From: Leguminivora glycinivorella
Lineage: Eukaryota > Arthropoda > Insecta > Lepidoptera > Tortricidae
Direction of reading: 5' to 3'
Length of the DNA: 64,000 nucleotides
Assembly: GCF_023078275.1 (NCBI RefSeq)
Contig: NC_062971.1
Coordinates: 20,646,001-20,710,000, forward strand
In this document: positions 47,587-58,500 of the stretch, piece by piece
How the letters are laid out: the number at the start of each line of letters is the position of its first letter
Position numbering within the stretch: position 1 is the first letter of the stretch
Position numbers and translations under genes: made by a program
The notes under the pieces: model-generated
The model's database searches: none
The model's input: the letters and a program-made list of their open reading frames with translations, nothing else
What the model was told of the DNA's origin: nothing

Positions 47587-48835
47587 TAAGGTCCGACCGA
47601 GATCTCGGTCTCGGTCTCGGCATTCTCGGCCGAAAATCGGGCCGAGATCTCGGTCTCGGTTCTTGGCCAAAATGGGCCGAGATTCTCGGAGAAAACGAGA
47701 CTGTGATTTTGAATTTATTGCGCCCTTGCGTCCGGTTTTTATCCCGATTTTAGTGATTTTGGTAGGGTCTTTATCGATATTTTAAGCCAAAAACCAACAA
47801 ATACCTAGGTATTAATTCATAAAAAAGTGTAAAATATTTACGAGATCATGTGGAAGACGACGACGACGCGAAAAATCAAAGCAACAGGTTAGAACAATAC
47901 CTACCTATGATAGAAATGGCTAATTATGAAATATTGGACGAAATTTTGAGCTTTGTATGAGTCTTTGTTATAAGTAGGTATGGGTCTTCCATAATCAAGT
48001 TTTTGATGTACATAACATTTTGGAAATAATCACTATGAATAAAAACTAGTTTGTCCCTTAACTTTGAATCATGTGCCTAATAATACATCAAAGTCAAAGT
48101 AAAGCTTAGTAAAGACTTTCAAGGAAAACCTGGAAAACTACCCCTAGAAAACATGATTCGTCAACCTGTTTTATGAGTTCTTGCAAAAAGTTACAAAAGT
48201 TCAGGGTATGAAACGCGCATGTAAAACCTCTGAAATTGCATGCCTCTATAGGCTATGGCGACTGCTTACCATCAGGCGAGCCGTGAACTTGTTTATCACT
48301 GACGTAGTCTATTTTGCTACGGTAGATAGGTAAGGGGTGCGGTAGGTTTGGGTAGTTACGGAACCAAACATTAAGCAGGGTCCGACATGTTCTTGGTTTC
48401 CTAATTAATAGGCAAATTTCGATTATGAAAATATTTTTTCAGTACAGATGGTGTTTTTTTACGCACTAGTGCGAGAAATTGCTCATAATATGCCAGGTCG
48501 AAACTTTGGAGGCTCATCTGTACTGAAAAACGTCGTACGATACACGTGCGAAAAGGAAATTCGTAACTCGTGTCGATTTAAAACACTCCCTTCGGTCGTG
48601 TTTTAATTTATCGCCTCTCCTTTCGAACTTCCTTTTTTACGCACTTGTATCGTAATGTACTATTTTGCAAAAATGGCATGATTTTTCACTGTTTTACAAA
48701 TTCTCGGTCTCGGTCTCGGTCTCGGCCGAGAATCAAATTGAATCTCGGTCTCGGTCTCGGCCGAGAATCAAATTGAATCTCGGTCTCGGTCTCGTTCTCG
48801 GCCGAGACAAAAATATCGTTCTCGGTCGGACCTTA
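47587..48835. mobile_element. hAT-like non-autonomous element with CTCGGT subterminal repeats
   Basis: The ends are TAAGGTCCGACCGAGA at 47587 and its inverse at 48820-48835. They are flanked by ACCAATAT at 47579-47586 and at 48836-48843, an 8-base target duplication. Inside both ends lie clusters of CTCGGTCTCGG/CGAGACCGAG (47600-47720 and 48701-48830), partly as a 30-base repeat with GAGAATCAAATTGAATCTCG. The middle contains a LINE 3' piece (CTTACCATCAGGCGAGCCGT at 48268) and another inverted element (48441-48666, ends CAGTACAGATGG). No transposase. Confidence 0.88.
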
Positions 48836-48843
48836 ACCAATAT

Positions 48844-49403
48844 AACTACGTCCCGTTCGCGCACCAAACCGACTTGCGTCCGTACACCGTAGATCTAAAT
48901 TGAATTTGAAGACCGCCTAATCCAATATAAAAAATACCATGCATTCTCACATGCTTTCGCCTTAGTGGTATAAAGAAATTAGGTACTGAAGGCGTATAAT
49001 ACAAACAACTTTCCCGGCTTTGAGCAGAAATATGACTTTGAACATGTGCCAAGAAAGTGATTAGCTTTGGCAAGACTAAATTGAAACAGGCACCCGTCTC
49101 ATTGTACAGTAGTTGCACATTGGATTTATATAAGATCTCGTTTTAAGTTGCTTACAGTGTACATTAACGAAAAGTCGACTGCAGCTGTGATATGGTTACA
49201 TTCCATTTGCTACTTCAAAAATTGCGTTGCGGCAGTGGCTTGAAATGTAGCTAATACACTTTAGATAATTGACACCGATATTTCACATAGTGAGCGAGTA
49301 AAAAATGACACAGTTTTTTTAAGTGGCTTAAAAAAATCGCTATCAAGTAATTTACGGTTATGTCAATTTAATGAGGGTTTGTAACTCGTCAGTTTTCCCT
49401 TTT
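48844..49403. other. Gene-free region
   Basis: AT-rich; nothing recognised. Confidence 0.4.
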
Positions 49404-50590
49404 TAGGGTTCCGTAGTCAACTAGGAACCCTTATAGTTTCGCCATGTCTGTCTGTCCGTCCGTCCGTCCGTCCGTCCGTCCGTCCGTCCGTCCGTCCGTC
49501 CGTCCGCGGATAATCTCAGTAACCGTAAGCACTAGAAAGCTGAAATTTGGTACCAATATGTATATCAATCACGCCAACAAAGTGCAAAAATAAAAAATGG
49601 GAAAAAATGTTTCATTAGGGTACCCCCCCTACATGCAAAGTGGGGGCTGATATTTTTTTTCATTCCAACCCCAACGTGTGATATATTGTTAGATAGGTAT
49701 TTAAAAATAAATAAGGGTTTACTAAGATCATTTTTTGATAATATTAATAGTTTCGGAAATAATCGCTCTTAAAGGAAAAAAACCGGCCAAGTGCGAGTCG
49801 GGCTCGCGCACAAAGGGTTCCGTAGCAGCAAATATAATAAACTTATTATGTCAATTTATACACCTGCCAAAATTACAGTTAAATCAACCTATCTCAAAAA
49901 CTATAAGAGATACTTTGATCAAACCAAAAATCGTTGAAAGAGTTAATTAGCATGCATCACCTCTATTTTTTTTAGAATTTTATACCCCGTAGTTATAAAA
50001 ATAGAGGGGGGGGGGACATACTTTTTACGACTTTGAGAGCTGATATCTCAAAAACCGTTCACTTTAAGAAAAATGTTTTTTAGAAAACTTTATATCATTT
50101 TAAAAGACCTTTCCATTGATACCCCACACGGGTATGTACATCGAAAAAAAAATTTTCATCCCTCAGTTACATGTATGGGGGCCCCACCCCCAATTCTTTT
50201 TTTACTATTTAGTGTCATAATTTTGTAGCGGTTCATACAACACATATTCCCATCAAATTTCATCACTGTAGTACTTATAGTTTCCGAGTAAATCGGCTGT
50301 GACAGACGGACAGACGGACAGACGGACAGACGGACAGACGGACATGACGAAACTATAAGGGTTCCGTTTTTGCCATTTTGGCTACGGAACCCTAAAAAAG
50401 TGCGTCCCCCCCCTCTAACTTTTGAACCATATGTTTAAAAAATATAAAAAAAATCACCAAAGTAGAACTTTGTAAATACTTTCTAGGAAAATTGTTTTGA
50501 ACTTGATAGGTTCAGTAGTTTTTGACAAAAATACGAAAAACTACGGAACCCTACACTGAGCGTGGCCCGACACGCTCTTGGCCGGTTTTT
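49404..50590 (-). mobile_element. Family D relative (outer element), interrupted by 49785-50396
   Basis: On the - strand it begins AAAACCGGCCAAGAGCGTGT and CACTGTAGGGTTCCGTAG (near 50590) and ends CAACTAGGAACCC/ACGGAACCCTAAAAA near 49404. A (CCGT)n run at 49447-49506 lies near its 3' end. The middle 49785-50396 is a separate family D copy in the other orientation. Confidence 0.75.
49785..50396 (+). mobile_element. Family D copy 2, nested
   Basis: Nearly identical to 42950-43545 (ACCGGCCAAGTGCGAGTCGG, the G9 run, GGCTACGGAACCCTAAAAAA), with about 20 extra bases (ATAATAAACTTATTATGTC...) near the start. It lies inside the outer element, so it is the younger insertion. Confidence 0.85.
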
Positions 50591-52196
50591 TATTATTATT
50601 ATTATTGACAAGTCAGTATGTTGATGTTCAAGCAGGATCAGTATTTTTTTCCTGGTTGTATACTGTATAGTTGGTAGGTACCTATTCATAATTTCATTCA
50701 AACACCTTTCAAACTAAACAAATAAAACAAAATACCTACATAAAATGTACATGGTCACAAAACTCATTGATCTTATAGATGAATAGAAGATATTGTTTTA
50801 ACTATATGTTAAAAATAATTCTGCTTACTAAAAGATTTTTTTTCGGCACGGCATGTGGCTTAATATGAGGTAATCTATGAAAATGTTTAATCTGGAATAT
50901 TTAAGTTGTATTTACGGATAAACGCTAAAAATTAGGGGACAAATGTAAGTGGTCCATTTTTTCCGTGTTATACAAAGTTTGCATTATTAAATAGAGTGTG
51001 CACCGGTTATATATGTAGGGGTGTTCAGTGGATGCATGTAGAACTCAATATCATAGTGTAATAATGGAAAAAAATGGATCAGTTACAATTGCCCCCCAGT
51101 CGAGATTTGCCCCGCTGTACCTTATAGGTTAATTACTATTCTAATAAGTATACATGTGCAAGCGCAATTCTCAGCCACCTTTTAATTAATATATTTAAAA
51201 TGGACAAAGATCCAATCAGTACATTTTTTCTTTGAAGTCGAGAACTGGGACACTGAACGGTACTCGTACATGCAACCATTTGTAATAATAAAACATAAGG
51301 TGTAGACTACGACCCACAGAAATATAATTAAAAACTCCTCATCGTGTTGGAAGTGCCAAGTTTAATGAACGTAACCTTTTTGTTTTCCTTTTATGCGACG
51401 AGCTTTTACCTAAGGTCGGGCTTATAGCCGCAAGAAATTCAATAAAACAAGGCTTGAATATAAACAAGACCTTTTCAACGTGTTAACATATTTATTTATC
51501 ATTATGAAGATTCGTCTAACTAGTGTTTGTTTTCATATGTTGAGATTATAATGGTTTAGTTACGGGTTGTTTTCCTGAGAGGCTGAAAATTGAAGAAGAT
51601 ATATTTATTTTCTTTATTTTTATATCAAGATTAATGAAATTACATCCGAGAATATCAACCAGTATCGTACGTGTCACTCACACACGATACGATCTAACAG
51701 GCAGTGATGTAATATTTTTTTTTTGTACCTTTGAAAGTTATTCAACGCCAAAACTTCAACTGAGATGCAAGACTTGAAACGCTTGTGCTAACACGATCAA
51801 ATCCCAAATGTCATACGAATCGATCGGCTCGGGAACGTGTAAATACAGCGTATTTACCCGCCCTTGCGAAATGGGATTATTCCCGAAGATTTGATAAAAT
51901 AAAGGTGTTCAGACTCCGGACTTGAGATACTCAATGGAAAAGGAATTTCTCTTATTGGAAAAGTATTATGTGTAAATTAACGAAAGGATATCGCTGAAAA
52001 CCCCTTGTCACAAATCACCAAAATGTCGTGATACATTTTGGTGGTATTTATTTAACTGGGAATACAATGTGGGTGTATTGTCTTTTATTATCTCTTAAAG
52101 TCAGTTCAAAAAGGGTAATCCGCAGTGTTTTTGATAGTAGGTACAGTCTCCTAGGTATATATTAATAATATTAAAATACAATATAAATAATAGTTT
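50591..52196. other. Gene-free region with a MITE end at 51075-51124
   Basis: AT-rich. At 51075-51124 the inverse of the 5538 block (CAGTTACAATTGCCCCCCAG TCGAGATTTGCCCCGCTG) marks a MITE of which the other end may be near 50940. No coding signal. Confidence 0.45.
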
Positions 52197-52420
52197 GACG
52201 ACTGGTCTGGCTCAGTCGGTAGTAACCCTGCCTGCTAAGCCGCGGTCCTGGGTTCGAATCCCGGTAAGGGCATTTATTTGTGTGGTGAACACACATATTT
52301 GTTCCAGATTCATGGATGTTTTATATGTATATAAGTATGTATTTATCTATTTAAGTATGTATATCGTCGCTACAGTCAACTACAACGAGATGTATCCATG
52401 TTAGTCTTACAAAATTAAGT
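52197..52420 (+). repeat. tRNA-headed SINE (family 1), diverged 3' end
   Basis: GACGACTGGTCTGGCTCAGT, B-box GGGTTCGAATCCCGGTAAGG, body to about 52350, then TATCGTCGCTACAGTCAACT, which differs from other copies and recurs inverted at about 54120-54140 (CATGGATACATCTC-TTGTAGTTGACTGTA). Confidence 0.8.
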
Positions 52421-52979
52421 AAATTTTCATTTGCATTAATGAATTACCCTTGGTTCGTAACATTTCTAGTAGCAATCAAACCTTACATTATTATCGACTC
52501 GTTTAATATGCAACAATGATGTATCCCACTACGTTTCCTCTTAATGTACACTTACAAACCTCTTTTATTGCCTATCTCAGTTTATTGACAAATGAAGGTG
52601 AACTCCTAATGTTACAAAGAAATGTAGCAAATATCTTTAAATTCAGAACAGAATCCAAACAAAAGATTTTTCAAATTTGAAAACAAAAATGTATTCTTTA
52701 CGTAGTTTGTTACGCAACAGGAGCTAAAATGCTAAAATGGAAAGGTCACAAGCAAAGGAAATGGAAATTTTAGTTAAATATACTCTTGTTATTATCTAGG
52801 TTTATAGAAATCAGTTGTCTATTGAGGTGCCGCACTCGACAATCGGAACAAAATTTGAGAATTTTTTTGTTATTTTTTTTTTGGCTAATGTTTACTAATT
52901 TTGAATATCACACCTTTTTTTGCGCCATAATCAATAAGGCCGTTTTTGGAAATTTTTGATGGGCTCTAGCGTCTTTCAA
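52421..52979. other. Gene-free region
   Basis: AT-rich; nothing recognised. Confidence 0.4.
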
Positions 52980-53130
52980 AATTACATACATACAATCACG
53001 CCTGTTTCCCAGAGGGGTAGGCAGAGATCACGGATTTCCATTTACTACGATCCTGACAAATCACTTTCGCTTCACACACTTTCATAAAGTTTCTCATACA
53101 CGCTCGTCGGTTTCGAGTACTTCAAAATCA
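52980..53130 (-). repeat. LINE 3' end fragment
   Basis: ATACAATCACGCCTGTTTCC CAGAGGGGTAGGCAGAGATC on the + strand is the reverse of a 3' end that I recall from many lepidopteran LINEs. Only about 150 bases remain; an (AAAATC)n run follows at 53126-53160. Confidence 0.55.
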
Positions 53131-53160
53131 AAAATCAAAATCAAAATCAAAATCATCTTT

Positions 53161-54570
53161 CAAAATTAAAAAATCAAAACGATCAAAACGATCAGATACA
53201 GATTAAAAATAATAAAAGGTATTCTGTGTTGAAAAAATCATTGCTCTAGTTTCAAAAACCAGGAGGAAATAGTCGAGAGCATTTGTAAGTTTGTAAGTGG
53301 AGAATTGACCACTCCTCTTGCGTCTTAATTCAGTTCGCCATTGCATCTATTCGTTAAAATAACGTATCGACGGAGAACTAGCTACGGAAAAAGGTATGCA
53401 ATTTATATACCTATGTAATCTGTCTAATAAGTGTAAAATTATTAATAAATTCAGCGGTGGGTGTATGAGCTAATAAGAAAATAAGTTTGCAATTGATATA
53501 CTTAGCCAAGAAATCCCTTTAGTTAGTTCTTTGAATTGCAATTTAAATTGCAAACCTATTTTCCTAGGTAGCTTCCACAAACATCACTGAACAGCTGCCA
53601 GGCGCCCGGATTTTTTGATAATGATAGTAAGGCGTAACAAGACGGAGTTCGTGGCTCTATAAATTGCATGCCTTTTTCCGTAGCCCTCTTTGTCTATCTC
53701 CCTTGGACTGTGTGCCGTAATCTGTTATAAAGAAGATTTTGACCTATGTGTGATTACAATGACCGCTTTAACGTCTGACTGACACTGACAAGTCACGAAA
53801 GCAGTGCAGACTTGTCATTGCATACATCTATCTCATGTTATTGGAGAAATAATACTTCTTTATTGGCGTCTGGCAAACTATTCAAAATGGATACATTTCT
53901 TAAGAATATTTAAATATGACTTATATTTGTAATGACATAATAATAAATGAAGGTTCCAGATATACATTCATAGGAACTTTGGTTGGATACATAATTATAA
54001 CACTTTAAACGAATCGATGATTGTGTAAGATTTGTCGGATACTGAAAATGTCACGAAGCAAGGGTAAATAATTTTTGCATACTAAAAGTTCCTCCATTTT
54101 GTAAGACTAACATGGATACATCTCTTTGTAGTTGACTGTACAAGCTTTGCTTAATTTGGGGCTAAGTTGATATGTGTAAGGTGTCCCCAATACTAATTTA
54201 TTTAATAAGGTAACACACAAAGTAAAGTGTATCACTTTTAAACAGACATGGTTATTAGCTCTATAGTTTGTAAATTAATTATTGGTGTCTTCTATAATTA
54301 ATTTAGAGAGTCTATTAGACATTTTGAACGTATTATGCCAATTACAATTCAATGCGTGCACAATAGTAAAGTTACACAACTAGGCCCCTATGATGTCTTC
54401 ATACTTAAGATTCTGTAGGTAATCTGTATCAGAAAGTTACAAAAGGAACCCTTGTAGCGTGACACAGTCCGTCTACTTATATGTCTGTCGTAAATCCAAT
54501 TATCATGAGAACTACAGTACTTAGCTAACCTCTCGTGTCAAAAACCTTGTCGTATCTTGGACTGACTATA
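53161..54570. other. Gene-free region
   Basis: AT-rich. Note the inverse pair with the 52370 SINE tail at about 54105-54145. No coding signal. Confidence 0.4.
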
Positions 54571-54571
54571 A

Positions 54572-55420
54572 AAAAAAACCGGCCAAGTGCGAGTCGGACT
54601 CGCCCACCGAGGGTTCCGTACAAACTTTCTTTCAAACTACCTAGTAAAAATAATCTCATATTTTCATATAACTCTAATGACTTGACTAGAAGACAAAAGT
54701 ATAGGCACTAATGAGTATTATAGTGTATAGCGCCATCTCCCGGTCAATTTGCTAACTAATTTGCGCGACCTGGTTTTTCAGGGATAATTCTTTATAATGT
54801 TAACCGATTTAAACAGTTTTTACTTTATTGGACAGAAGATGGTTTACGTAACATCTCGTATTAATTTGAAGTACAATATACATCCGCAAGGGTGGGTAAA
54901 TTGAAAGTAAAAATCTGAAAAGCTTTTTGTGAATTAAAAAAAAAGTATTCAAAATACAAACACGATTATATTTTTCCTGTAATATATAGCATAAAACCAA
55001 TGTTTAATAAAATTTTCATAATTTTTCGTTGGTAAACTTCGGAGATAAGGGGGGAACGGTATTTTTTTTTACATTTTCCTTCAAAATTCTTTTTTTCCAA
55101 CAACAAAAAAATTATAAAAAATAGCTTATTTACGTTCAATTTGAGTTCTTTCCAACGATACCCCACTTGACCTAGTAACTTGAAATTTACAGTTTGCCCC
55201 CTTTCATTTTGGCCATTTTCTACAATTAAAATTAATATATTTAAAAAAATTATACTTTCTATTTGTAGAGGTTTACAATGTTCATAAGTATTCCAAATTT
55301 CAAGTTGATAGCATTAGTAGTTCTCGAGATATTTAGGAATGTGACAGACGGACAGACAGACGGACAGAGTCGCACCATAAGGGTTCCTGTTGTACCTTTT
55401 TGGTACGGAACCCTAAAAAC
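54572..55420 (+). mobile_element. Family D relative, long copy
   Basis: ACCGGCCAAGTGCGAGTCGG to TTTTTGGTACGGAACCCTAA, with GACAGACGGACAGACAGACG at 55341. The interior differs from copies 1 and 2, so it is another subfamily. Confidence 0.8.
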
Positions 55421-55500
55421 GATGTCAATAGAAGTTGTCAGCAATGTAAACAAACCATCATAAATATAAAATATCAATATTTTAGAACAATTTTAATTTT

Positions 55501-56218
55501 TTGAAGGTTGAGGATCACAATGTGATATGAAATGATTAAATAATACATGGGTTTAGCCAGTATCTGATGAGTTAGAATGGAAATTAGAGACATTTTGACT
55601 ACAAGGTTTGTTTACATTGTTCACAAATTCTATTGACGGCGACTTTTACCCACAGTCGCTTCCAGGATCAGACGAACTAAATTGACATCAGTTTGACAGA
55701 TAAAATCTTACCAGGAAATGCAAAGAAAATAATAGGTAGTCATGATTATTGAGTATACGCCATTAAAACCTTTTTTCTACTCCCGTGTTGTTATTCGTCA
55801 TTTACCGTGTCGTGCATAGATCGTTAAAACCCTACATAAAAGATAATTTTTTTAAATATATTAATTTTTTTTTGAAGGTTGAGGATCACAATGTGATATG
55901 AAATGATTAAATAATACATGGGTTTAGCCAGTATCTGATGAGTTAGAATGGAAATTAGAGACATTTTGACTACAAGGTTTGTTTACATTGTTCACAAATT
56001 CTATTGACGGCGACTTTTACCCACAGTCGCTTCCAGGATCAGACGAACTAAATTGACATCAGTTTGACAGATAAAATCTTACCAGGAAATGCAAAGAAAA
56101 TAATAGGTAGTCATGATTATTGAGTATACGTCATTAAAACCTTTTTTCTACTCCCGTGTTGTTATTCGTCATTTACCGTGTCGTGCATAGATCGTTAAAA
56201 CCCTACATAAAAGATGCC
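55501..56218 (+). repeat. Tandem duplication of about 350 bases (offset 371)
   Basis: TTGAAGGTTGAGGATCACAA to ACCCTACATAAAAGAT is present at 55501-55848 and 55872-56219 with almost no change (GTATACGCCATT against GTATACGTCATT). The duplicated part includes the start of fold-back family B (TTCTACTCCCGTGTTGTTAT). Confidence 0.9.
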
Positions 56219-56650
56219 CGCCCCCGCCCGGCGCCCCGCGCACCCACGCATACGATATAGCTCTTAAAGCATTGTTAGGTAGCCTTTCAGGGATATAGCT
56301 CTTAAAGCATTGTTAGGTAGCCTTTAAGGGATATAGCGGGCCGCGGGGCGCCGGCCGGTGGCGGGCGGCGGCGCGGGGACTGAAGCGACAGGGTGAGTGC
56401 AGAAACATTGCAGAGAACAAGTCAAAAAAATACTTATAGGAAACAGTGCGAATTTCACGAAAGTTATTCTAGAAAACTATTCAAAAGTAAGTGCATGGTC
56501 GTAGAAAAAGTATTGTATGCAACGGTGTTTAACTGAGTCAAAAAATACTCGTGGCGTCTTAATAACAATTTTCGGCTTCGCCTCAAATTGTTACCAACGC
56601 CACTCGTCTTTTTTGACCTCCTTTAAACGCCTGTTGCATAAAATACTATT
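55770..56650 (-). mobile_element. Fold-back family B, - strand copy with duplicated end and GC-rich core
   Basis: Runs from TTCTACTCCCGTGTTGTTAT (two copies of that end, at about 55777 and 56147) to CTCCTTTAAACGCCTGTTGC ATAAA at 56640. The core at 56216-56380 has GC-rich inverted arms (GCCCGGCGCCCCGCGC and CGCGGGGCGCCGGCCGG) with a 38-39-base tandem duplicate of ATATAGCTCTTAAAGCATTG between them. Confidence 0.7.
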
Positions 56651-56784
56651 CTGAAACTATCGATATGAACAGCACAGCCTACGTAACCTAAGACATGCCA
56701 ATTTAGTTTGCCTAATTTTGGAGCCGACGAGCAAATTAGATAATTACGAGTAACAAATTGATGGCGCTGTACACAATTATACTT

Positions 56785-57283
56785 TGTAGCGAGACAAAAT
56801 AACATCACGCGCGAGCGCGCGGATCCGAATACTTTCTCGCTCGCACATCACTACCTGTCACGATCAGCGGACCGATCGACCCGAGCGCGCGTGAAGAACT
56901 CCGAGCGGCGCGGGAAGAGCGGGCGGCGCGGAAAACCGTAATAAAAGGCGCCGCGCGGCCGCCAATCAGTCATTCTCTAGCTAGCGGTCTAGCTTGGGAG
57001 ACGGCCTCTGCTATCCCCAAGGTTAACCACCAAATGAGCGCGGGTCGAGACCGTCTACACGGACCGCCCATAAGTTCATACTCGGTTGGCCTTTGGACTT
57101 GCAGTGGACATCCCCTTACTCGGCCCGTAAGGGGTGAGAACGCCGATGCGTACCGCCCTATGCTCACTAGTACCTATGTTTTGTAGCTAGGTATTTACCC
57201 CACTTTGTATGATATAATATTTGTTTGTATGAAAACCAATAAACCACTGGTACCTACTTGGCGTCTCATTCCGCCCCCCTACA
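56785..57283 (+). repeat. 5' LTR
   Basis: TGTAGCGAGACAAAAT... to ...CCCCCCTACA, so it has TG...CA ends. Strongly GC-rich with GCGCGAGCGCGCGGATCC, then an AT-rich end. 499 bases. Confidence 0.92.
56941..56970 (+). promoter_or_regulatory. LTR core promoter: TATA-like box and initiator
   Basis: ATAAAAGG at 56941-56948 and TCAGT at 56966-56970, 27 bases apart to the initiator A. The R region would start near 56968. The AATAAA at 57238-57243 would serve the 3' copy for polyadenylation (58107-58112 in the 3' LTR). Confidence 0.6.
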
Positions 57284-57286
57284 TTC

Positions 57287-57304
57287 TGGCGCCCAACGTG
57301 GGGC
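57287..57304 (+). other. Primer-binding site, tRNA-Lys type
   Basis: TGGCGCCCAACGTGGGGC, three bases after the 5' LTR, matches over 18 bases the complement of the 3' end of tRNA-Lys(CUU) with CCA, as I recall that tRNA. Confidence 0.85.
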
Positions 57305-57639
57305 CCATGAATGACAACTACCCTCAACGTCAAAGAAGAAATTGCACCTACCCTACAATATTTTCTGGAATAGAAATAAGGATGCAAGCAACGTATCATG
57401 TGCAAAGGAAGTTGTTTAGTTATCAATGCTGTTGAACACTACTGGACCAGCTTCACTCCAGGGGGAGGGTTCTCACAAACCCTCACAAGCAGAGCAGTAC
57501 AGTGTTTCGTCAACTCCATGGAACTGGAGTATAAACCGATCTACACACGTTTTGATACTATCTCGTCTGCATACGTACCAGAGGGAGAGACAACATAGAT
57601 CCTGTTATTCCTGGTACTCTCACGGGACGTCAAAGAGTA

Positions 57640-57653
57640 CCAGAGGGGGAGAA
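57640..57653 (+). other. Polypurine tract
   Basis: CAGAGGGGGAGAA directly before the 3' LTR; the plus-strand primer for reverse transcription. Confidence 0.85.
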
Positions 57654-58152
57654 TGTAGCGAGACAAAATAACATCACGCGCGAGCGCGCGGATCCGAATA
57701 CTTTCTTGCTCGCACATCACTACCTGTCACGATCAGCGGACCGATCGACCCGAGCGCGCGTGAAGAACTCCGAGCGGCGCGGGAAGAGCGGGCGGCGCGG
57801 AAAACCGTAATAAAAGGCGCCGCGCGGCCGCCAATCAGTCATTCTCTAGCTAGCGGTCTAGCTTGGGAGACGGCCTCTGCTATCCCCAAGGTTAACCACC
57901 AAATGAGCGCGGGTCGAGACCGTCTACACGGACCGCACATAAGTTCATACTCGGTTGGCCTTTGGACTTGCAGTGGACATCCCCTTACTCGGCCCGTAAG
58001 GGGTGAGAACGCCGATGCGTACCGCCCTATGCTCACTAGTACCTATGTTTTGTAGCTAGGTATTTACCCCACTTTGTATGATATAATATTTGTTTGTATG
58101 AAAACCAATAAACCACTGGTACCTACTTGGCGTCTCATTCCGCCCCCCTACA
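57654..58152 (+). repeat. 3' LTR
   Basis: Same 499 bases as the 5' LTR, with CTTGCTCGC for CTCGCTCGC and CGCACATAAG for CGCCCATAAG. Confidence 0.92.
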
Positions 58153-58500
58153 ACTTTAGATAAGTCTAAATCTTCCACTTTAAACCGAATTCGAACTTGA
58201 CCTGCTTTTCCTTTTAAATAACACGTACGTTGTTTTTATACCACATTAAGATCGCATTTTTTTAATTGTTCAATAATAAATAAACTCTGTCGATATGGAC
58301 ACTATGTGCACTATTAAACAGGCTCGCTAAGAAGTCATTAAGTCCATTTTTTTTTGACGACCGGTCTAGCGGTGTGGCCTAGCGGGTAGTAGTAACCCTG
58401 CCTGCTAAGCCGCGGTCCCGGGTTCGAATCCCGGTAGGGCATTTATTTGTGTGATAAGGACAGATATTTGTTTCTGAGTCATGGATGTTTTTTATGTATA

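Larger units (their letters stand above)
56785..58152 (+). mobile_element. Miniature LTR retrotransposon (TRIM-like)
   Basis: Two 499-base LTRs enclose only 370 bases, which hold a primer-binding site and polypurine tract but no gag or pol. ACTT flanks both sides (56781-56784 and 58153-58156). The LTRs differ at two positions that I can see, so the insertion is young. It must rely on proteins of another LTR element. The strand is given by the primer site (left) and polypurine tract (right). The short interior open frames (57205-57435, 57398-57598) have no retroviral motif. Confidence 0.9.

Noticed and set aside
47474..47785. Arg/Ser-rich frame resembling an SR domain (SRSRSRHSRP)
   Set aside because: Produced by the CTCGGT subterminal repeats of the hAT-like element; no adjoining domain or splice context.
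57205..57598. Open frames inside the miniature LTR element as gag or pol
   Set aside because: No zinc knuckle, protease, RT or integrase motif, and lengths under 80 residues.
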